Below are positions 1-7,171 of a stretch of 19,882 bases of DNA, in pieces (positions within the stretch are counted from its first letter, which is position 1; each line of letters opens with the position of its first letter). Source of the DNA: Frankiales bacterium (GTDB lineage Bacteria; Actinomycetota; Actinomycetes; Mycobacteriales; SCTD01); NCBI GenBank assembly GCA_025966295.1, contig JAOPVD010000181.1, positions 1 through 19,882 on the forward strand, given 5' to 3'. A program made the position numbers and the translations under genes. A model generated the notes under the pieces. That model saw only the letters and a program-made list of their open reading frames with translations, was not told the origin of the DNA and searched no databases.

Positions 1-965
1 GCGGCGAAGCGGCTCAGGTGCACGAACCCCCAGTGGTGCGCGATCCGGCTGACCGTGGTCTCGGCGGCGTCGGCACGCAGGAGGTCCTCGTGCGCACGCT
101 GCAGACGCACGGTGCGCAGGTAGGCCATCGGCGCCAGCCCGGTCAGCTCGCGAAAGCCGGCCTGCAGGCTCCGCGCGCTCACCGCCACCTCGGCGGCCAG
201 GTGGCTCGTGCTCCAGGTGTGCTCCGGACGTGCGTGCAGGAGCTCGACGGCCTTCCGGACGGCCCGGCGCCCCGGGGCCACCGGGGCCGCGACCAGCTGG
301 TCGGAGTAGCTGTGCGGGTGCCCCATCAGCAGCCCGTCGACGAGGACCTGCTCGAGACGGCGGGCGGTCAGCCGGTGGTGCAGCAGCCCGCTGTCGAGCT
401 GGGCCTCCCGGTCGATGAGTTGCAGCGCCTGCATCCAGGCGCGACCGGCCGGGGTGCGCAGGTCCATGCGCTCGTGGAACCGGACCGGAGCCGAGATCTC
501 GCGACCGAGCAGGTGCGTGAGCTCCAGCTGGACGTCATCGGGGGCGAACATCAGGCAGAGCTGCTCGGTGTCGGCGCTCCAGGTGAGGTCGGCGGGCGCG
601 CCAGGCATGAAGACCGCGGCCGACCCGGGCGTGGTCACCAGCTCAGGGGCCTTGCCCTGGCGGGACAGCGCGCGCCCGGCCAACGGGATGTCGACGTGGT
701 AGCTGGTCGCGGCCTCGGTGACGATGCGCACCTCGGCGCCGGGCCGGAGGTAGCCGATCGTCGCCCGGTCGACCTTGAGGGCGTTGAGCCGCACCCGCAG
801 GCCCGCGGGGCCACGCGAGCGCAGCCGCAGCGGCAGGAAGGTGCTGCTCAGTGCCTGCTCGGCGGCGCGGAGGTCCTCGGTGTCGATGACCGCGTGCCCG
901 AAGAGCAGCTCCCGCTTCCCCCTCCGGGCCGAATGCACGTCGGCAGTGTGGATCCCCAAAGGCAC
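1..965 (-). CDS. AraC family transcriptional regulator (C-terminus cut by window edge)
   Basis: Read on the minus strand, this is an open frame running off the window start. The N-terminal two thirds look like a cupin-type sensor domain of the AraC_binding_2 kind, with stretches such as VFMPGAPADLTWSADTEQLC. The last ~100 visible residues are an AraC/XylS double helix-turn-helix, including SARSLQAGFRELTGLAPMAY followed by a second helix region ending SRIAHHWGFVHLSRFA. The protein should bind DNA as a one-component regulator; its ligand and targets cannot be read here. The frame opens after a TGA at 984-986. Start candidates are GTG 965, TTG 959 and GTG 938. GTG 965 is given as the longest, but a GGGAG 5 nt before TTG 959 makes that start equally possible. 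The missing part is probably only the last few residues. Confidence 0.85.
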   Translation of the reverse strand, partial: MPLGIHTADVHSARRGKRELLFGHAVIDTEDLRAAEQALSSTFLPLRLRSRGPAGLRVRLNALKVDRATIGYLRPGAEVRIVTEAATSYHVDIPLAGRALSRQGKAPELVTTPGSAAVFMPGAPADLTWSADTEQLCLMFAPDDVQLELTHLLGREISAPVRFHERMDLRTPAGRAWMQALQLIDREAQLDSGLLHHRLTARRLEQVLVDGLLMGHPHSYSDQLVAAPVAPGRRAVRKAVELLHARPEHTWSTSHLAAEVAVSARSLQAGFRELTGLAPMAYLRTVRLQRAHEDLLRADAAETTVSRIAHHWGFVHLSRFA

Positions 966-1379
966 TCCCGTGGCGCACTCAAGTCAACACGCCGGTCGCG
1001 GCGGCGGTACGTCGCTGTCTGGATAGCGTGACGACACTAACTGGATAGCGCCCTTTGCGCTGGGCGGTTTTGCTGGCGCGGAGAGCGGGGTGAGCGGTGC
1101 CGGTCGAGCACGAGCCGCGGGGAGCAGCCGTGTTCGCGCTGCGGCAGGACCGTCTCGGCCAGGGTGATCCGCGAGACGCGGCCGCGGGACAACCCGACCC
1201 GGCAGGAGGCCGTGCACGACGACGACGGGACGCCGGCCGACGACGACTGCCGGCGCTGACTGCCTGTCCCGGCAGGTCCGCCCCGGCGGGGACGTTCACT
1301 CCCCCTGCCCAGGTGTCCCTCACGGTGAGGCGGGGATGCTCGAGCGCGTCCTGCGACTCACGACCGGATCGGGGCCCTG
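966..1379. other. Gap of about 410 bases without a supportable gene
   Basis: Short open frames exist on both strands, but none has a recognisable family or convincing start. The only visible structure is a 10-base direct repeat (see 1019-1050) and a weak CTGCC/GGCAG hairpin near 1260-1275. The part just before 1380 holds a purine-rich GATCGGGG suitable as the ribosome binding site of the phosphoesterase gene. The upstream sequence of the AraC gene also lies here. Confidence 0.5.
1019..1050. repeat. Pair of 10-base direct repeats, CTGGATAGCG
   Basis: CTGGATAGCG occurs at 1019-1028 and again at 1041-1050, a spacing of 22 bases or about two helical turns. It lies just upstream of the AraC gene. 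It could be a regulator site bound on one DNA face, or a leftover of an insertion-sequence end. Nothing nearby decides between the two. Confidence 0.45.
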
Positions 1380-2309
1380 ATGGCTGCCTTCCCACTCGCG
1401 GCGGACCGGCGCGGCACCCGCGGGCGGGCCCGGCTGGCGGTGTGGGCAAGCCTTGCCGTGCTGGTCGCGGGATGTGGAACCACCGGCGCGACCCCCGCCC
1501 CGCCGGCCGCTGCCGCCGCCCGCGTCGCAAAGGTCCTCACCATCGTGGAGGAGAACCACGGCGCGGCGTCGGCGAGCCGGGGCATGCCGTACCTCAACGG
1601 ACTGGCACGCACCTACGGGCGGACCACCAACTACCAGTCGCTGACGCACCCGTCGCTGCCGAACTACCTCGCGATGGCGGGCGGCTCGACCTTCGGCGTC
1701 CACGACGACGCGTCGCCGGCCCGGCACCGGCTCGCCGGCGACTCGGTCTTCGACGTGGCGATCCGGTCGCACCGGCCCGCCAAGGTGTACGCCGAGGCGA
1801 TGACCAGCCAGTGCCAGCGCAGCGCCGCCGGCAGTTACGCGGTCAAGCACAACCCCTGGCCGTACTTCAGCGACCCGGCCGCCCGGCGCCGCTGCGCGAG
1901 TGCCGACCTGCCCTCCGGCAACTACCGGGCCGGCCCGTTGCACCGTGACGCCGTACGCGGCACGCTGCCGCAGGTCGGGCTGCTCGTGCCGGACATCTGC
2001 CACGACGCGCACGACTGCTCCCTGGCCACCGCGGACGCCTGGTTGCGGCAATGGGTGCGGGTGCTCATGGCCGGCCCGGACTGGCGCGCCGGCCGGCTGG
2101 CCATCGTGGTGACCTTCGACGAGGTCGGTGGCGGTGGCGGCGGGCCGCTGCTGACGGCGGTGGTCTGGCCGGGACTGCACCACAAGGTCGTGACGGCCCG
2201 GCTGAACCACCTGTCGTGGTGCCGCTGGATGACCGATCTCGTCCATGCTCGGCCGCTCCGCCAGGCCGCCTCCGCCACCTCGCTGGGACGCGCGTTCGGA
2301 CTGACCTGA
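1380..2309 (+). CDS. Lipoprotein phosphoesterase, SapM / acid phosphatase-like
   Basis: A 309-aa protein of the phosphoesterase family (PF04185; alkaline-phosphatase superfamily), which includes mycobacterial SapM-type acid phosphatases acting on phosphate monoesters outside the membrane. An N-terminal hydrophobic segment ends in the lipobox LVAGC, so Cys32 is probably lipidated and the enzyme tethered to the outer face of the membrane. Family motifs are visible: EENHG at residues 57-61 (first metal-binding cluster), SLTHPSLPNY at 87-96, and VVTFDE near residue 245 (second metal cluster). Length is normal for the family. The start has GATCGGGG a few bases upstream. The gene stops 1 base before the convergent small gene at 2311. 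Substrate is unknown; phosphoinositide or general phosphate scavenging are both possible. Confidence 0.88.
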   Translation: MAAFPLAADRRGTRGRARLAVWASLAVLVAGCGTTGATPAPPAAAAARVAKVLTIVEENHGAASASRGMPYLNGLARTYGRTTNYQSLTHPSLPNYLAMAGGSTFGVHDDASPARHRLAGDSVFDVAIRSHRPAKVYAEAMTSQCQRSAAGSYAVKHNPWPYFSDPAARRRCASADLPSGNYRAGPLHRDAVRGTLPQVGLLVPDICHDAHDCSLATADAWLRQWVRVLMAGPDWRAGRLAIVVTFDEVGGGGGGPLLTAVVWPGLHHKVVTARLNHLSWCRWMTDLVHARPLRQAASATSLGRAFGLT

Positions 2310-2310
2310 C

Positions 2311-2526
2311 TCAGGCCACCGGCTCGAACGGCAGCCCGCAGGGCGACACCTCGAAGGCGCGGCCCCAGGTCCCGCACGGACCGCACAGGCCGATCTGGTC
2401 CTCACGGGTCCGCCAGTTGTCGGCGCACTGGTCGCAAAGGCAGAGGACCGGGAGCGGCTGTCCGCTCCGGTCCGTCATCTGCACCTGCTGGCTCGCGGGC
2501 CAGCCGTCGATCGCGCACACCGTCAC
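2311..2526 (-). CDS. Cys-rich 71-aa hypothetical protein
   Basis: A GTG-started minus-strand frame encoding 71 residues. I do not recognise the family. Six cysteines are present: one near the N-terminus (TVCAID), three in LCLCDQC, then CGPC and one more close to the end (SPCG). The CxxC spacing pattern of DQC and CGPC suggests a small zinc ribbon or metal-binding knuckle. The gene fits neatly between the phosphoesterase stop and the divergent reductase start, with 57 bases to the latter, which supports it being real. It has no signal peptide, so it is probably cytoplasmic. A chance frame in GC-rich DNA remains possible. Confidence 0.55.
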   Translation of the reverse strand: MTVCAIDGWPASQQVQMTDRSGQPLPVLCLCDQCADNWRTREDQIGLCGPCGTWGRAFEVSPCGLPFEPVA

Positions 2527-2583
2527 GACCGAGCACTACCCACGTGCGCGCCACGGACCCTGGCTGCGTGGTTCACTGCCGCC

Positions 2584-3090
2584 ATGTCGACCTTCCCGGA
2601 CGTGCGGTGGGGCACGGAGAGCTCGGTGCTGCGCCGCCCCTTGGTCGCCTTCTCGGTGACGCGGTTCGGGTCCTGGGTCATCAAGACGATGACGCCGCTC
2701 GACCGACGCCTGCTGGTCCGGTCCCGCGGCCGGCTCACGATGCTCGGCCCGATCGGCGCGCCGCTGCTGCTCCTCACGACCACCGGCGCGAAGTCGGGGC
2801 TGCCGCGCACCACTCCGCTCATCTACGCCCGCGACGCCGACAGCCTCATCGTCGTCGGCAGCAACTTCGGGCAGGACCGGCACCCGGCGTGGAGCGGCAA
2901 CCTGCTGGCGAAGCCGGAAGCGACGGTGACGCTCGCCGGCCAGGACGTCCCCGTGCGGGCGGAGCTGCTCGACGGCGAGGCCGGCGAGGCCGGCTACCGG
3001 CAGCTGGTGGAGCTCACCCGCACCTACGAGGAGTACCGGTCTCGCACCGACCGCTCGATCCGGGTCTTCCGGCTCACGGCTCAGGTGTAG
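2584..3090 (+). CDS. Nitroreductase/deazaflavin (F420)-dependent oxidoreductase family protein
   Basis: A 168-aa protein of the Ddn-like family (PF04075), split-barrel proteins that bind deazaflavin F420 or flavin and reduce quinones or nitro compounds. The core is clear: LLLLTTTGAKSGLPRTTPLI at about residues 60-79, then GSNFGQDRHPAWSGNLLAKP at about 92-112. These are the typical phosphate-gripping and dinucleotide-facing loops. The N-terminal ~55 residues form the usual helical extension that helps membrane or cofactor contact. The ATG start has no strong ribosome binding site, so translation may be leaderless. It is followed 64 bases later by gntK on the same strand, with no functional link evident. 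The physiological substrate cannot be told from sequence. Confidence 0.85.
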   Translation: MSTFPDVRWGTESSVLRRPLVAFSVTRFGSWVIKTMTPLDRRLLVRSRGRLTMLGPIGAPLLLLTTTGAKSGLPRTTPLIYARDADSLIVVGSNFGQDRHPAWSGNLLAKPEATVTLAGQDVPVRAELLDGEAGEAGYRQLVELTRTYEEYRSRTDRSIRVFRLTAQV

Positions 3091-3154
3091 AGCAACGACC
3101 CAGGCGCGGTGAGCAGGGCCGGTTGCTGCAGGTGCGCGCGGGCACCACGGGGCC

Positions 3155-3682
3155 GTGATCGCTTCGCGTCCGCCGACGACGACGGTGGTCCTCATGGGCG
3201 TGTCCGGCTCCGGGAAGACCACCGTCGCGCTGGACCTGGCACACCGGCTGGGCTGGGAGCTCGTCGAGGGCGACGACTTCCACCCGGCCGAGAACGTCGC
3301 GAAGATGCGCTCCGGCCAGCCGCTCGACGACGACGACCGCCGGCCGTGGCTGCGCCAACTGGCGGCCGGCATCGGCGAGCGCGAGCAGGCCGGGCAGGAC
3401 CTGATCGTCACCTGCTCGGCGCTCAAGCGCAGCTACCGGGACGTGCTGCGCGACGGCCACCCGTCGGTGTGGTTCGCGCACCTGAGCGCGGAGCCGGACG
3501 TGTTGCTCGACCGGGTGGTCCGCCGCAGCGGCCACTACATGCCGGCGTCCCTGCTGGACAGCCAGCTCGAGACGCTCGAGGCGGTCGAGGCCGACGAGCC
3601 CGGCGCGACCCTCGACGCCAACCGGCCCCGCGACGAGGTGGTCGCAGAGCTGCTCGAGACCCTCGCGGGGAGGACACCATGA
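3155..3682 (+). CDS. gntK: Gluconokinase
   Basis: A 175-aa cytosolic kinase that phosphorylates gluconate to 6-phosphogluconate with ATP, feeding the pentose phosphate pathway. The P-loop GVSGSGKTT is at residues 15-23 after a beta-strand TTTVVLM. The family stretch EGDDFHPAENVAKMRSGQPL follows, then DDDDRRPWL and the CSALKRSYRD segment, all diagnostic of GntK. Length is normal. GTG at 3155 is chosen because starting at the internal Met14 would delete the strand before the P-loop. The stop overlaps the permease start in an ATGA, so the two are translationally coupled. No GntR-type regulator or 6-phosphogluconate dehydrogenase lies beside it. Confidence 0.95.
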   Translation: MIASRPPTTTVVLMGVSGSGKTTVALDLAHRLGWELVEGDDFHPAENVAKMRSGQPLDDDDRRPWLRQLAAGIGEREQAGQDLIVTCSALKRSYRDVLRDGHPSVWFAHLSAEPDVLLDRVVRRSGHYMPASLLDSQLETLEAVEADEPGATLDANRPRDEVVAELLETLAGRTP

Positions 3683-5052
3683 CCGGTAACACCCAGCTCG
3701 GCCTCGCCGCGGCCCTGGGCATCGCCACCGTGGTGCTGCTCATCACCTGGGGCAAGGTCCACCCCTTCCTGTCGCTGATCCTCGGCTCGGCCGTGCTCGG
3801 CTCCGTGGCCGGTCTGGCGCCCGAGAAGACCATCTCGAGCTTCACCGCCGGGGTGGGGGCGACGGTCGGCAGCGTCGGACTGCTCATCGCCCTGGGCGCG
3901 ATGATCGGCGGCCTGCTCGCCGACTCCGGCGGCGCCCAGGGCCTGGTCGGGGCGGTGGTGGCGCGCTTCACCGGCCGCAACCTGCCGTGGGCCATGGCCG
4001 GCGTGGCCTCGCTGGTCGGCATCCCACTGTTCTTCGAGGTCGGGGTGGTGCTGCTGGTCCCGATCGTGCTGCTGGTCGCAGCACGCGGTGACCTGCCGCT
4101 GCTGCGGATCGGGATCCCGGCGCTCGCCGGGCTGTCGGTGCTGCACGGCCTGGTGCCGCCGCACCCGGGGCCGCTCGTGGCGATCGCCGCCCTGAAGGCC
4201 GACCTCGTTCTCACGCTGCTGTTCGGGCTGCTCGTCGCGGTGCCGACCGTGATCCTCGCCGGTCCGGTCTACGGCGGCTTCATCAGCCGGTACGTCGACG
4301 CCCGCCCACCGCGGGCCCTGCTGCCCGATCGCGCCCTGCTCACCACCGCCGGGGCCGGCGAGCACGAACGCGCCCCCGACGGGCGGCCCCCGTCGGTCGG
4401 CGCCGCGGTGGCCACCGTCCTGCTGCCGGTCGCGCTCATGCTGGCGCGCGCCGTCGGCGAACTCACGCTGGACGAGGGCGACCGCACCCGCACAGTGCTC
4501 GACGTGGTCGGCACCCCGGTGGTGGCGCTGCTGGCCGGCGTCCTCGTCGCGATGGCCACGCTCGGTGCCTGGGTCGGCCGGTCCCGGGAGCAGGTGTCGG
4601 CGTCACTGAGCGCGTCGCTGCCGCCGATCGCCGGGATCCTGCTCATCGTCGCCGCAGGTGGTGGCTTCAAGCAGACCCTCATCGACGCGGGGGTGGGCAA
4701 GCTGGTCGCCGACGCGGCCACCGGCGCCAGCCTGTCGCCGCTGCTGCTCGGCTGGCTGGTGGCCGTCGGCATCCGCCTGGCGACCGGCTCGGCCACCGTC
4801 GCCACCATCACGGCCGCCGGCATCGTCGCGCCGTTGTCGGCCGGGCTGGACCGGCCGACGGTGGCGCTGCTCGCCCTGGCGCTGGGAGCCGGCTCGCTGT
4901 TTTTCTCGCACGTCAACGACGCCGGGTTCTGGCTGGTGAAGGAGTACTTCGGGATGACGGTGCGGGAGACCATCCTGAGCTGGTCGGTGATGGAGACGAT
5001 CATCTCGGTGGTCGGGCTGCTCGGCGTCCTGCTGCTCAACGCCTTCGTCTGA
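3679..5052 (+). CDS. gntP: Gluconate permease, GntP family
   Basis: A 457-aa polytopic membrane protein of the GntP/GntT family, expected to import gluconate by proton symport. More than ten hydrophobic segments run through it. Family stretches include WGKVHPFLSLILGSAVLGS near the N-terminus, GVGATVGSVGLLIALGAMIG, LVPPHPGPLVAIAALKADL in the middle, and LATGSATVATITAAGIVAPL followed by FFSHVNDAGFWLVKEYFGM near the C-terminus. The ATG start overlaps the gntK stop by 4 bases and sits 5-6 bases after GGGGAGG. Import is thus paired with phosphorylation by GntK. The gene ends 6 bases from the convergent pirin stop with no obvious terminator between them. A related organic-acid substrate is possible, but the kinase next door favours gluconate. 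Confidence 0.94.
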   Translation: MTGNTQLGLAAALGIATVVLLITWGKVHPFLSLILGSAVLGSVAGLAPEKTISSFTAGVGATVGSVGLLIALGAMIGGLLADSGGAQGLVGAVVARFTGRNLPWAMAGVASLVGIPLFFEVGVVLLVPIVLLVAARGDLPLLRIGIPALAGLSVLHGLVPPHPGPLVAIAALKADLVLTLLFGLLVAVPTVILAGPVYGGFISRYVDARPPRALLPDRALLTTAGAGEHERAPDGRPPSVGAAVATVLLPVALMLARAVGELTLDEGDRTRTVLDVVGTPVVALLAGVLVAMATLGAWVGRSREQVSASLSASLPPIAGILLIVAAGGGFKQTLIDAGVGKLVADAATGASLSPLLLGWLVAVGIRLATGSATVATITAAGIVAPLSAGLDRPTVALLALALGAGSLFFSHVNDAGFWLVKEYFGMTVRETILSWSVMETIISVVGLLGVLLLNAFV

Positions 5053-5058
5053 GACGGG

Positions 5059-5835
5059 CTACCACCCGCTGACGGTGGCGTGCATCTCCCAGACGAGGAC
5101 CTCGGCCGGCTCGGTGGCCGTGACGCGCTGCCCACCGCTGGCGGTGAGCCGTACGGCGTCACCGGTCCCGAGGCCGGCGGCGCCCTCCAGCGTCACGGCC
5201 CCCCGGGCGACGAACAGGTGCACGTACGGCGCCTCCGGCAGCTGCACGGTGTCGCCGGCGTCCAGCCGGGCGGCGTACAGGGCGGCGTACTGGTTCTTGA
5301 TGCGGATGGCGGAGTCGGTGGCGTGCTTGTCCATCCCGGAGGCGACGGGGGCGAGGGCTCCGCGCAGCTGCGCATCACCGATCTCCAGCTGCTCGTAGCC
5401 CGGCGTGATCCCGCTCTCGTCCGGCACCACCCACATCTGTACGAAGTGCACCGGCTCCTGGTGCTCATCCCCCGCGAGCCGCCAGGAGTCGTTCTTCTCC
5501 GAGTGCAGGATGCCGGTGCCCGCGCTCATCCGCTGTGCCAGCCCCGGGTAGATCAGGCCGGCGTGCCCGGTCGAGTCCTGGTGCACCAGCGAGCCCTGCA
5601 TCACCCAGGTGACGATCTCCATGTCCTGGTGCGGATGGGTCTCGAACCCGGTGCCGGCCTTGACGACGTCGTCGTTGTTGACGAGCAGTAGCCCGTGGTG
5701 GGTGTTGGCCGGGTCGTAGTGCCGGGAGAACGAGAACGAGTGCTTGGAGTCCAGCCAGGTCAGCGTGGTCGCGAACCGCTCCTGGCTGCGCCGGACGTCC
5801 ACGGTCGGCTGCAGCGACGCCACCGTCTCCGTCAT
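5059..5835 (-). CDS. Pirin family protein (cupin metalloprotein)
   Basis: A 258-aa bicupin of the pirin/YhhW family. Bacterial members bind iron or another metal and several have quercetin 2,3-dioxygenase activity; others affect metabolic enzymes or stress responses. The expected metal ligands are all present: His67 and His69 in THPHQDMEIVTW, His111 and Glu113 in GTGILHSEKND. The C-terminal pirin_C domain follows (about residues 160-258). Length is normal for the longer bacterial form. Its ATG lies in an ATGA overlap with the stop of the upstream 63-aa gene, so the two are cotranslated. The natural substrate is not evident. Confidence 0.93.
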   Translation of the reverse strand: MTETVASLQPTVDVRRSQERFATTLTWLDSKHSFSFSRHYDPANTHHGLLLVNNDDVVKAGTGFETHPHQDMEIVTWVMQGSLVHQDSTGHAGLIYPGLAQRMSAGTGILHSEKNDSWRLAGDEHQEPVHFVQMWVVPDESGITPGYEQLEIGDAQLRGALAPVASGMDKHATDSAIRIKNQYAALYAARLDAGDTVQLPEAPYVHLFVARGAVTLEGAAGLGTGDAVRLTASGGQRVTATEPAEVLVWEMHATVSGW

Positions 5836-6023
5836 CGGGCCGGCACCGGCTCGGTGGTCGTCACGTCCGCCAGGTCCAGGACGACCGCCCGCCCGCCGAC
5901 GTGGAGCTCGGCGCAGTGCTGGTCGGCGATCTCCGCGCAGATGTCAGCCGCCTGCTCGCACAGCGGACTGCCCAGGTCGGCCGCGTTCAGGGCCATGATC
6001 ATCTTGTACCGCAGCACGTCCAT
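5832..6023 (-). CDS. Small hypothetical protein coupled to pirin
   Basis: A 63-aa protein I cannot assign to a family. It is probably cytoplasmic: there is no signal peptide or long hydrophobic stretch. It begins with a helix-like MDVLRYKMIMALNAADLG, has two Cys (in PLCEQ and DQHCAEL), and then a short strand-rich piece VGGRAVVLDLADV. The stop overlaps the pirin ATG in ATGA, a strong sign that the frame is translated. A tight 59-base divergent gap separates it from the HAD hydrolase gene at 6083. Its role is unknown; the coupling suggests it is made in step with pirin. Confidence 0.7.
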   Translation of the reverse strand: MDVLRYKMIMALNAADLGSPLCEQAADICAEIADQHCAELHVGGRAVVLDLADVTTTEPVPAR

Positions 6024-6082
6024 GCCGCCCAGGATCCCCCCGGTCGTGGGGCTGAACCGCGAATGGGGGGCAGGATGCCGGC

Positions 6083-6904
6083 ATGGGCGCTCGTCGGACC
6101 AGCAGCTACCTGATGGACATGGACGGCGTCGTCGTGCGCGAGGACCACCTCGTCCCGGGCGCCGACCGGTTCATCGCCCGGCTCGTCGAGGCCGGCCGGC
6201 CCTTCCTGATCCTCACCAACAACAGCATCTACACGGCCCGCGACCTCGCGGCCCGGCTCGCTGACATGGGCCTGGACGTGCCGGCGGAGTGCATCTGGAC
6301 CTCGGCGCTGGCCACCGCCCGCTTCCTCAACATCCAGCGCCCCGGCGGCAGCGCCTTCGTCATCGGGGAGGCGGGCCTGACCACCGCGCTGCACGACGTC
6401 GGCTACACGCTGTCGGAGCGCAGCCCGGACTACGTCGTGCTCGGTGAGACCCGCACCTACTCCTTCGAGCGGATCACGCAGGCCATCCGGCTGATCGAGC
6501 GCGGCGCCCGGTTCATCGCCACCAACCCCGACCCCACCGGCCCGGCGCCCGAGGGCCCGCTGCCCGCCACCGGCGCGGTCGCCGCCATGATCAGCCGCGC
6601 CACCGGGGTGGAGCCGTACTTCGTCGGCAAGCCCAACCCGCTGATGATGCGCTCCGCGCTGCGGGAGATCGACGCGCACTCCGAGACCACGGTGATGATC
6701 GGCGACCGGATGGACACCGACATCGTGGCCGGGCTGGAGGCCGGTCTCGCGACCATCCTGGTCCTGTCGGGCATCACCGACCGCGGTGCCGTCGGCCGCT
6801 TCCCGTTCCTGCCGGACCGCATCGTCGAGTCGGTCGCCGACCTGGTGGACGAGATCACCGATGCGGTTGGCAGGACTCTGGGCCCCGACGACGTATCTCC
6901 ATGA
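6083..6904 (+). CDS. HAD-IIA family sugar/nucleotide phosphatase (NagD-like)
   Basis: A 273-aa cytosolic phosphatase of the HAD superfamily, subclass IIA, related to NagD and 4-nitrophenylphosphatase-type enzymes. The catalytic motif I is MDMDGV, giving nucleophile Asp12 and acid/base Asp14. Motif II is LTNNS (44-48), the conserved Lys is Lys183 in GKPNP, and motif IV is GDRMDTD (207-213). The C2 cap domain lies between roughly residues 75 and 180. The ATG has AGGA 7 bases upstream. Likely substrates are small phosphorylated sugars or nucleotides; family members have broad specificity. It is followed 44 bases later by a secreted-peptide gene on the same strand, possibly a shared transcript. 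Confidence 0.93.
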   Translation: MGARRTSSYLMDMDGVVVREDHLVPGADRFIARLVEAGRPFLILTNNSIYTARDLAARLADMGLDVPAECIWTSALATARFLNIQRPGGSAFVIGEAGLTTALHDVGYTLSERSPDYVVLGETRTYSFERITQAIRLIERGARFIATNPDPTGPAPEGPLPATGAVAAMISRATGVEPYFVGKPNPLMMRSALREIDAHSETTVMIGDRMDTDIVAGLEAGLATILVLSGITDRGAVGRFPFLPDRIVESVADLVDEITDAVGRTLGPDDVSP

Positions 6905-6948
6905 TCGTCTACCGGCAGTGGGCCGGTAGCGACGTGAAGGAGATATGG

Positions 6949-7128
6949 ATGTCCCTGCGCCGAGTCGTCACCGCGTTCGCCCTCTCGATGGGTGCCACCG
7001 CGGCCCTGGTGGGCTCCGCGGCCCCGGCCAACGCCGATGGGTGCGGCAGGGTTGCCGTGCCCGGCCACGACACCGTCGAGGTCTGCAACCTGCTGATCAA
7101 GGAGCTCGAGGACCTGAAGGTCTCCTAG
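6949..7128 (+). CDS. Small secreted peptide precursor, 59 aa
   Basis: An ATG at 6949 preceded by an ideal AAGGAG six bases upstream opens a 59-aa frame. Residues 1-29 form a classical Sec signal peptide: RR near the start, a hydrophobic core FALSMGATAALVG, and a cleavage site after PANA. The mature peptide of about 30 residues starts DGCGRVAVPGHDTVEVCNLL and ends with the acidic helix-like KELEDLKVS. Two Cys, at mature positions about 3 and 17, could form a disulfide. I do not recognise the family; short secreted proteins of this kind are common in actinobacteria and mostly uncharacterised. A strong hairpin follows within 11 bases. An upstream in-frame ATG at 6901 exists, but the Shine-Dalgarno and signal peptide favour 6949. 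Confidence 0.75.
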   Translation: MSLRRVVTAFALSMGATAALVGSAAPANADGCGRVAVPGHDTVEVCNLLIKELEDLKVS

Positions 7129-7138
7129 TACCTCGCGG

Positions 7139-7164
7139 TGGCCGGCGCGTCCGCGCGCCGGCCA
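7139..7164. terminator. GC-rich hairpin terminator, probably bidirectional
   Basis: A perfect 11-bp stem (7139-7149 with 7154-7164) closes a 4-base loop. It sits between the convergent ends of the secreted-peptide gene (7128) and the VOC gene (7172). There is no T-tract, as is common in high-GC actinobacteria. Confidence 0.75.
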
Positions 7165-7171
7165 GTGCCGC

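Noticed and set aside
18..1031. 337-aa plus-strand open frame
   Set aside because: It is antisense to the AraC gene, low-complexity and without family features; the minus-strand frame carries clear HTH motifs.
984..1217. Minus-strand frames as a transposase remnant
   Set aside because: I compared all three frames with common IS families and found no DDE or HTH signature; only the direct repeats hint at it.
3109..3678. Upstream extension of the gluconate permease frame
   Set aside because: It runs through gntK in another frame; the ATGA overlap and GGGGAGG place the real start at 3679.
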